Assembly: GCA_002420315.1 (NCBI GenBank)
Contig: DIHU01000178.1
Span: forward strand, 11,206 to 23,633
Source: Akkermansiaceae bacterium UBA5688
Lineage (GTDB): Bacteria > Verrucomicrobiota > Verrucomicrobiia > Verrucomicrobiales > Akkermansiaceae
Direction of reading: 5' to 3'
DNA: 12,428 nucleotides
Shown here in pieces: positions 6,849-12,428 of the stretch (its first letter is position 1; every line of letters begins with the position of its first letter). The position numbers and the translations under genes are program-made. The notes beneath the pieces are model-generated. The model worked only from the letters and a program-made list of their open reading frames with translations, made no database searches and was not told where the DNA came from.

Positions 6849-7579
6849 GACTTACCTCCAGAACAGTGATGACAGTCCACGTCTCTGACAAGACGCACTT
6901 TCTTCATCCGCATGCATTTCGCATCAACATGAATCATTCGATCAATCGCTGGTTCGGCGAAGCGGGTCAGAAGCTTAATACCCTCTAAAGCGGCGATTTG
7001 AGCCACCATTGCAGAGACCGCCCCAATTACCGGGAAGCGACGTTTCCAATAAGCGGGGGGCTCTTTCACTAAACATCCAAGACAAGCCGATTTACCCGGG
7101 TCGACTGCGAGCACATGTCCCTCCATCGAGCACATTGCGCCGTCGACAAAAAATTTGTGCTGATTCATCGCCTCACGATTCATTAAAAGGCGCTCTTCGA
7201 AAAGAGGCGCGCAGGAGAAAACAATATCTGCCTGTTCAACAAGCCCTGAAATATTCTCCTCCGAAACATTCTGCCCTATTGATTCGATCTTTAGATCCCT
7301 ATTAAATCGTTTCAACGTCTCTGCAGCCTGAACATGACGCGCGCCCTCTATGCCCTCATGAGTCATCAAAATCTGACGATTTAAATCATCCGGTCTCAAC
7401 TCTCCTCCATGCGCAAGAATGATTCGCCCCACTCCTGCCGCTGCCAGAGACAAGGCCAAAGGCCCGCCCAGCCCACCAACTCGTGAAACCAACGCGGTTG
7501 AGCTCCTCAGTTTCTCCTGAGACTCACTCCCAAAGCCCGGAACATCTCGCTGCCAAGTGTAATAGTCCTCGTAGTTCAC
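6845..7579 (-). CDS. HesA/MoeB/ThiF-family E1-like protein
   Basis: This 244-residue protein has the Rossmann-type E1 fold of enzymes that adenylate the C-terminus of small sulfur carriers such as MoaD and ThiS. Visible features are the nucleotide loop 'VSRVGGLGGPLALSLAAAGVG' region (31-51), 'DLNRQILMT' (65-73, with the conserved RQ), and two zinc-type CxxC pairs (166/169 and 236/239). The 'GGELRPDDLNRQILMT' stretch recalls cyanobacterial HesA, linked to molybdenum handling for nitrogenase; this is from memory. Several residues needed by active MoeB/ThiF look altered. The first Gly of the GxGxxG loop is Arg33, the ribose-binding DGD is 'AHGGE', and the usual 'CTDNF' Asp is replaced in 'SCAPLF' (122-127). 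Activity may be changed or lost. It starts at GTG, overlapping the upstream ATPase stop, with a purine-rich Shine-Dalgarno at about 7588-7597. Placement among Mod-like genes suggests a role in metal or cofactor handling. Confidence 0.87.
   Translation of the reverse strand: MNYEDYYTWQRDVPGFGSESQEKLRSSTALVSRVGGLGGPLALSLAAAGVGRIILAHGGELRPDDLNRQILMTHEGIEGARHVQAAETLKRFNRDLKIESIGQNVSEENISGLVEQADIVFSCAPLFEERLLMNREAMNQHKFFVDGAMCSMEGHVLAVDPGKSACLGCLVKEPPAYWKRRFPVIGAVSAMVAQIAALEGIKLLTRFAEPAIDRMIHVDAKCMRMKKVRLVRDVDCHHCSGGKS
6855..6859 (-). promoter_or_regulatory. Shine-Dalgarno for the tandem binding protein
   Basis: GGAGG on the minus strand lies 6 bases before the ATG at 6848, inside the end of the E1-like gene. 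It supports the overlapping start. Confidence 0.65.
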
Positions 7580-8241
7580 GATGAAATTCTCCCTCCCTCT
7601 AAAGTAATTACCCGATCTACTTTCTCAAGAACTCTAGGGTCATGAGTCACCACCAAAACCGAACCTCCATTCTCAACAAAATCGCGTAGTCCTAAGACTA
7701 CCGCTTCGGCACTCACGTCATCTAAATTCCCCGTTGGCTCATCGGCCAAAACTAACTTTGGACCATGAACTAAGGCCCGAGCCAAGCCTACTCTTTGTTG
7801 CTCTCCCGCACTCAGCTCCTCCGGAATATGGGACGCCCTCGCCTCAAGCCCCAGCGAAAACATCAGCTGATCCGCCCGAGTTCGATCTCCACCAGCGACG
7901 AGAATATTAGCTCGGATATCAAGATAAGGAATCAGCCTTGCATCTTGAAAAACCAGTCCAATCACCTCTTTACGAAAGCGTGTTTTCTCCAATCCACTCA
8001 TTTCCAAGACATCGGAGCCAGCGACCTGGATCGATCCCTTATCGGGACCTAACAAGCCAGCCACAACATACAAAAGAGTCGACTTACCCGCCCCACTCGG
8101 ACCGCGGAGGCCAACAAACTCGCCCACTCCCATTCGCAGAGAAACATCATCAAGGGCCACCACCGTATCATACGACTTCGACAAACCAACCAACCTCAGC
8201 AGTTGGCTCTTATCCGTATTAATCGTGCTTTGTTTACTCAC
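7576..8241 (-). CDS. LolD/MacB-type ABC transporter ATP-binding protein
   Basis: With GTG at 8241 as start, the protein has 221 residues, the usual LolD size. Motifs: Walker A GPSGAGKST (47-55), Q-loop Gln99 in 'VFQDARLIP', signature LSAGEQQR (143-150; Ala replaces the usual second Gly), Walker B plus 'VLADEPTGNLD' (164-174) typical of LolD/MacB/FtsE, and His200. The frame stays open upstream to 8436, with TTG at 8403 and ATG at 8400. That extension is Trp-rich and unlike an ABC N-terminus, so I take the GTG, though it lacks a visible Shine-Dalgarno and the start is uncertain. It is the first gene of the minus operon and its stop overlaps the next GTG. ATPases of this class drive FtsX/MacB permeases. 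The one in this window (2322-3533) is on the other strand, and is the likely partner. Confidence 0.88.
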   Translation of the reverse strand: MSKQSTINTDKSQLLRLVGLSKSYDTVVALDDVSLRMGVGEFVGLRGPSGAGKSTLLYVVAGLLGPDKGSIQVAGSDVLEMSGLEKTRFRKEVIGLVFQDARLIPYLDIRANILVAGGDRTRADQLMFSLGLEARASHIPEELSAGEQQRVGLARALVHGPKLVLADEPTGNLDDVSAEAVVLGLRDFVENGGSVLVVTHDPRVLEKVDRVITLEGGRISS

Positions 8242-8830
8242 CGGTAGGTAGGATCGTATTTTCCGCAAGATGACCCAAGTTAAAGATGTCGTTATTTTGT
8301 CCGCTATTCCAATTGGGCTTAAGCCAGAGCACCCAATCAGAGCTGGTCCCAACATTCCCCAGATCCACCACCAACTCCAATATCTTCCCGCCGGACACAT
8401 CAACCTAGGATCTAAACCGCTATCCCGACAATCACCCTAGCACCTGGTATGGCTCTCACAATAGAGACTAAAATTTATCTGAAAAAATTCCAAAGGCGGT
8501 CACGGTCCAGCGGAGCAGAATTTCAGGCCACTCCAAAAAAACGGCACAATTTCCAAATTTTGACGCATGTATAGATGAAGTTCCCTTTTTAGCTCCTTCC
8601 GAATCACGTAATCATTTAATCAAAGTCTCTCTAAAGAAGGGGATCATCCGATATGAAACAATTACCGCTCCCGAAAAAAGTTTGATGTCTTTGAACGAGC
8701 CTCTGGTAGGTAAAAGTCTAGATAATCACTCTGATTTAGATCAAAAACATCCAAACTGTAATTTAGAATATAGTATCAAACTTCCGTCTTCTGTTTGTTA
8801 ATATCGATTTCAGCCTCATCCATCTAAATT
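8242..8830. other. Divergent intergenic region with an unexplained open frame
   Basis: These 589 bases separate the minus-strand operon from the kinase gene and should hold both promoters, but I recognise no convincing -35/-10 pair. A 26-base inverted-repeat element lies at 8312-8337. On the plus strand a frame is free of stops from 8472 to the TAA at 8799-8801 (about 109 codons). It has no ATG until 8685 (just after a TTG at 8682), which leaves only 38 residues, and its translation resembles nothing I know. It could be chance, a decayed gene or a leader. No ECF sigma-factor gene, a common neighbour of such kinases, is present. Confidence 0.55.
8312..8337. promoter_or_regulatory. Inverted-repeat element, candidate operator or leader hairpin
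   Basis: ATTGGG (8312-8317) pairs with CCCAAT (8332-8337). Overlapping it is a perfect 10-base palindrome, GGCTTAAGCC (8316-8325). It sits 71-96 bases upstream of the GTG start of the minus operon, a place that suits an operator or 5' leader structure. It does not match the molybdate-responsive ModE site as I know it. Function is inferred. Confidence 0.35.
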
Positions 8831-11800
8831 TTGAAAGAGCAGAAGCCCATAGATCCCCAATTCCAAATTCAGCTTGAAGCTGAATTTGAACGACTCACAT
8901 CTTTACCAAGTGATTGTTGGCAGACTGAGCTAGAGAAACGGACGGATTTGACTGAGAAAGTTAAATCAGCCCTCTTGGAACTTTTAAAAGCCCATGACAC
9001 CATGCCGATGCGATTCATGGACTCTGAAGTCATCCGTGAAATGTATGATCAGACCAATCTCAAAAGCGATGAGGATGTTGCTAGCACATCACCGCCCTCT
9101 TTTGAAAACGGGACCTTGATTGGATCTTACCGATTAGAAACCGAGATTGGGCAAGGTGGCTTTGGTGTCGTCTGGTTGGCCAAACAAGTCGAGCCATACG
9201 AACGAGAAGTCGCAATCAAGATCCTGAAACTGGGAATGGATTCGCGCGCCATCCTCAAGCGGTTTAAGGTTGAACAACAAATCCTGGCAATGATGGATCA
9301 CCCGAATATTGCCCGTCTCATTGAGTCTGGAAATACAAGAACCGGACAACCTTTCTTTGTGATGGAATTAGCGAGAGGCTTGCCCATTACAAAATATTGT
9401 GACGAAAAATGTTTAGATATCCCCTCGCGGCTTAATCTTTTCATCGACGTTTGTTTTGCTGTAAATCATGCCCATCAAAAAGGAGCAATTCATTGTGATC
9501 TTAAACCATCCAACATCCTTATTGTTGATACAACAAAAGGGCCCCTCGCTAAAGTGATCGATTTTGGGATCTCTCAAGTAATTCAAACTCCCAAATTTCT
9601 ATTAACTCAAGTCGTCACGGCCGAAGGCCAAATATTGGGAACTCCAGATTACATGGCACCTGAGCAATTTTACTCGGATAAAGCAACTGATACTCTCTCA
9701 GATATTTATTCACTCGGGGCTATTCTTTACGAATTATTGATTGGAAAGCCTCCTTGCTGCTCTGAAGAATCAAAATATCCATCTCAAGAAAGGATACAAC
9801 GCGGAGAGCGTGACCTCCAAACACCATCTGAGGCTTTCAAAAAATATAAAGCTGCCGATCGCATCGCAATTGCACATGCACGGAATTCGAGGACTCAAGA
9901 AATCCAGCGCCGAATCAGTAAGGATCTTGAAGCCATACCGATGAAAGCACTCAGAAATAACCCCACAGAGCGCTACTCCACAGTCATCGAATTATTGAAT
10001 GATATCCGTAGATCAATGTCCAATCTGCCCATAGAGGCAAGACCCCAAAGCAAGCTATACTCCTTCCAAAAGTTTTTTCGGCGAAACCGAGTAGCGGTGT
10101 TAGCGGCATCAATAATCGTTTTCTCTGTTTTCGTCTCAGCCCTCTTTAGTTTCCATCAGGCCTCGCTGGCACAAAATGCCCGTATCAAGGAACGAGAACT
10201 AAGACTCCATGCTGACAAACTAAGTGATTTAGCTAAAGAAGCAGAAAGTTTAGCGATCCAAGAGCAAATGGATGCCCAAGAGCGCGCTTATTTAGCTGAC
10301 ATGCAACTGACCGCAAAAAGTCTCGAGGAAGACAATCTTCGAGAAAGTAGGCGGCTCCTTAATCAATATAGTAAAGGCTCATCCAATCGAGATCTTCGAG
10401 GGTGGGAGTGGAGGTACTTTTGGGGTCAGGGACAACCACAAGAAATTCTTTATGAATCAGAGCATTCTTCCCGAGTTCTAACAACTTTCTTTACCAATAC
10501 GCCTACTAGATTAATCAGCTTTCGCGACCATGGATCCATCGAACTGATCAATACTAACAGCAATCAAGAGATAAAGGTTCTCTCGGCGGAAACTAAATCA
10601 GGTAAATTAAATTCAGACAGTGGATTTCTTTGCAAAAATATTAATGGAAGCCTCTTTGCTGGCCTAAGTTTTCAAGAGAACAGTGAGGATTACTTTATCA
10701 AAATTTGGGCCAACCTAGACAAGCCCCCCGTTCGGACCTTTCCAATAGGGCCTCATCGCCCGACGGGGCTCGCCCTTTCTCCTAATGGCCAAAATCTAGC
10801 ATACTTTTTACCCGCCGATGGTTCCGCCCACATCATCCAAATTGATTCACAAGAAATCTTGCATAGCGAGCTACTCAATGAGCCAAACTATGGACCTTTA
10901 GACACCGAAGGTGCCTGTTGTTTTTCACCAAATGGTGAACAACTCGCGATCGGAGGAAGAAATGGAAAATTAACGATTCTCGATACATCAGATTGGTCTA
11001 AAAAACATCAGGATCTTCCAAAGGCTGGAAACATCGCGACTCTTGCCTTTTCTCCTGACAATAAAACACTCGCGGTGGGCCACATTTGGTTTGACCCAAA
11101 AATCTGGATAATTGATGTGTCAGGATCCAATCCTAAAATTCAACTCACTGGTCATCAGGGTTTTATATCAAAGTTAACTTTTTCTCCGAACGGGAAATTA
11201 CTCGCTTCGTCTAGCGGTGACCAAAACATCAAACTTTGGTCTACCGAAAATTGGTCTGAGCTAAAAAACTTATCCGGCCACTCTGATGAAGTCTGGTGTG
11301 TCGATTTTTCAGCTGACGGTCAACGTCTCGTTAGCACAGGAAAGGACCGAAAAATTATAATATGGGATCTCAAGGATTGGACGGGAAATTTTAAAAAACC
11401 CTCTGGAATAGAATGCCCATTGGCTCACACAGCAGTTTCACCATGCGGGAATAAATTACTCGTATTAAAAAAAGGTGTTTTAACTTTAAAAGGCAATTTA
11501 GACGGCTCTTTAGAAGGCCTGCCCGACAACCTTTCCAAAGCCTATTGGATCTCCAGCGACCGCCTTATATGCACTAGCCAGAACCCACCTGAGTTATTCA
11601 TCTGGAATTTGAACGGAAATCTTGAAAAATCTATCCGATTTCCCGAGAGCAAAACCTTGAAGTCTCGGTATTTAGAAGCGAGTCAGACAATCCTCGTCGC
11701 TAGGAATTTCATAAACTCTCGCCGAATCTTACTTAATCGATTTGACGCCACATCTCTTGAACTTATCACCTCAAGTCAAATGAGATTTTCAGAAACGATG

Positions 11801-12352
11801 TGGACAAGTTTTGAAAATCCGCTAATTGTCTCATTTTCCTCGAGTGGAGAAAAGGTAGCGATCAGAACTGGACGTTCCCATATTCTTGTCCACGATGTAT
11901 TATCAGGAGATCTTATCAAAGATCTTACCAATGAGGACGGAAATAGCATCCAAGGCCAGGCACTGTCACCTGATGGCAACACGCTCGCATACGCCACACG
12001 AAAACGACCCTATATCGAGATTTACGACCTCCTCGGCGATCGTCCCCTTACCACCTTAAAAGGTCACAATTTGGTTCTTTACCAAATGAGCTTTTCTCCA
12101 GACGGGAAACGGCTTGTCTCTAGCTCGATCGGCTATTCCCCCGTTATTCTTTGGGACACCAAGAAATGGAGCCAAGTCGCTAGCCTTCCAATAACTCCAG
12201 GATCCGTCAGCCCGGTCACTCGCTTCTCACAAGGTAGCGATAATCTTATCATCTATGAATCTTTATTAGATTCTAATACTAGAAACGTCCGGATCTTAAA
12301 AGCTCCTTCGCTAACAGAAATTGAAAATTCTGGAAATGCGACCGACCAATAA
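8831..12352 (+). CDS. Membrane Ser/Thr protein kinase with C-terminal WD40 repeats
   Basis: This 1173-residue protein starts at TTG (8831). A stop lies two codons upstream and the N-terminal 55 residues look like the usual helical start of this family, so TTG is preferred over ATG at 9002. No Shine-Dalgarno is visible. Kinase domain (about 100-395): Gly loop IGQGGFG (106-112), Lys130 in 'VAIK', Glu148, catalytic loop HCDLKPSN (221-228), DFG (244-246), 'GTPDYMAPEQ' (270-279) and Asp291. The catalytic Asp223 is kept, but the Arg before it is Cys222, which makes it a non-RD kinase. A membrane helix (about 420-440) and a charged coiled coil (about 448-515) follow, then 'LRGWEWRYF' (522-530). The C-terminal part, probably extracytoplasmic, has about ten recognisable WD40 units, for example 'FSPNGKLLASSSGDQNIKLW' and 'FSPDGKRLVSS', enough with degenerate ones for two propellers. 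It likely couples an envelope or ligand signal to cytoplasmic phosphorylation; targets are unknown. Confidence 0.93.
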   Translation: MKEQKPIDPQFQIQLEAEFERLTSLPSDCWQTELEKRTDLTEKVKSALLELLKAHDTMPMRFMDSEVIREMYDQTNLKSDEDVASTSPPSFENGTLIGSYRLETEIGQGGFGVVWLAKQVEPYEREVAIKILKLGMDSRAILKRFKVEQQILAMMDHPNIARLIESGNTRTGQPFFVMELARGLPITKYCDEKCLDIPSRLNLFIDVCFAVNHAHQKGAIHCDLKPSNILIVDTTKGPLAKVIDFGISQVIQTPKFLLTQVVTAEGQILGTPDYMAPEQFYSDKATDTLSDIYSLGAILYELLIGKPPCCSEESKYPSQERIQRGERDLQTPSEAFKKYKAADRIAIAHARNSRTQEIQRRISKDLEAIPMKALRNNPTERYSTVIELLNDIRRSMSNLPIEARPQSKLYSFQKFFRRNRVAVLAASIIVFSVFVSALFSFHQASLAQNARIKERELRLHADKLSDLAKEAESLAIQEQMDAQERAYLADMQLTAKSLEEDNLRESRRLLNQYSKGSSNRDLRGWEWRYFWGQGQPQEILYESEHSSRVLTTFFTNTPTRLISFRDHGSIELINTNSNQEIKVLSAETKSGKLNSDSGFLCKNINGSLFAGLSFQENSEDYFIKIWANLDKPPVRTFPIGPHRPTGLALSPNGQNLAYFLPADGSAHIIQIDSQEILHSELLNEPNYGPLDTEGACCFSPNGEQLAIGGRNGKLTILDTSDWSKKHQDLPKAGNIATLAFSPDNKTLAVGHIWFDPKIWIIDVSGSNPKIQLTGHQGFISKLTFSPNGKLLASSSGDQNIKLWSTENWSELKNLSGHSDEVWCVDFSADGQRLVSTGKDRKIIIWDLKDWTGNFKKPSGIECPLAHTAVSPCGNKLLVLKKGVLTLKGNLDGSLEGLPDNLSKAYWISSDRLICTSQNPPELFIWNLNGNLEKSIRFPESKTLKSRYLEASQTILVARNFINSRRILLNRFDATSLELITSSQMRFSETMWTSFENPLIVSFSSSGEKVAIRTGRSHILVHDVLSGDLIKDLTNEDGNSIQGQALSPDGNTLAYATRKRPYIEIYDLLGDRPLTTLKGHNLVLYQMSFSPDGKRLVSSSIGYSPVILWDTKKWSQVASLPITPGSVSPVTRFSQGSDNLIIYESLLDSNTRNVRILKAPSLTEIENSGNATDQ

Positions 12353-12428
12353 TCTCATCAGAGAAAAGGAGTATTAAAAATATTTTTTTAAGACGGAAAG
12401 AACTACCCAGTGGGCTAAGTAGGAGAAA
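12353..12428. other. 3' flank of the kinase gene
   Basis: Contains an A/T-only inverted repeat (TTAAAAA-TA-TTTTTTTAA, about 12375-12393) after the kinase stop. It lacks a G/C stem, so it is at best a weak terminator. No gene start is seen before the window ends. Confidence 0.3.

Noticed and set aside
3537..8241. The Mod-like operon as a standard molybdate transport operon with a molybdenum-cofactor riboswitch.
   Set aside because: No long conserved riboswitch-like structure was recognised upstream of 8241, and the gene set (LolD-type ATPase, E1-like protein, fused binding domains) departs from standard modABC.
8242..8403. N-terminal extension of the LolD-type ATPase to TTG 8403 / ATG 8400, including a chance lipobox-like 'ALIGC'.
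   Set aside because: The extension is Trp-rich, lacks a basic signal start and is unlike any ABC ATPase N-terminus; a cytoplasmic ATPase should not be lipidated. The GTG at 8241 gives the normal family length.
8769..8774. TATAGT as a possible -10 box for the kinase gene.
   Set aside because: No acceptable -35 box at 16-18 bases upstream.
12375..12393. A/T-only inverted repeat as a rho-independent terminator.
   Set aside because: No G/C stem, so stability is too low to call a terminator with confidence.

Overview
The window (about 12.4 kb) looks like chromosomal DNA of a bacterium from the PVC group (Verrucomicrobiota or Planctomycetota). This rests on protein types: a very large Ser/Thr kinase followed by a transmembrane helix and WD40 repeats with the 'LRGWEWRYF' linker, a PQQ-type beta-propeller protein, and a small lipoprotein-like protein with a 'VPVFRYALERW' opening. 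I cannot name a genus. No rRNA, tRNA, CRISPR array, transposase or insertion-sequence end was seen.

Layout. (1) Positions 2-3533, plus strand: the 3' part of a PQQ-like beta-propeller gene, a lipoprotein-like gene whose GTG start overlaps the previous stop, and an FtsX/MacB-type ABC permease. (2) Positions 3537-8241, minus strand: a five-gene unit read right to left. It encodes a LolD/MacB-type ABC ATPase, a HesA/MoeB/ThiF-type E1-like protein, a membrane-anchored protein made of two fused ModA-like binding domains, a ModB-like permease with an extra hydrophobic insert, and a ModC-like ATPase with no C-terminal domain. Three of the four junctions are 4-base stop/start overlaps; the exception is a 211-base spacer with small inverted repeats. 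The plus and minus units converge with only 3 bases between stop codons. (3) Positions 8242-8830: a 589-base divergent intergenic region with a candidate operator/hairpin and an unexplained open frame. (4) Positions 8831-12352, plus strand: the kinase-WD40 protein, starting at TTG.

How the genes may work together (inference). The first ATPase of the minus operon is of the type that pairs with FtsX/MacB permeases. The only such permease here is on the opposite strand, on the far side of the Mod-like genes. The two convergent units may therefore form one system: a Mod-like oxyanion importer with a dual binding protein, an E1-like protein related to molybdenum/sulfur-cofactor enzymes, and an envelope LolD/FtsX-type transporter with a Cys-rich lipoprotein and a beta-propeller. 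That mixed system is the most interesting part of the window. The kinase has an HCD instead of the usual HRD catalytic-loop motif and differs in base composition from the other plus-strand genes; nothing ties it to the transport cluster except the shared intergenic region.
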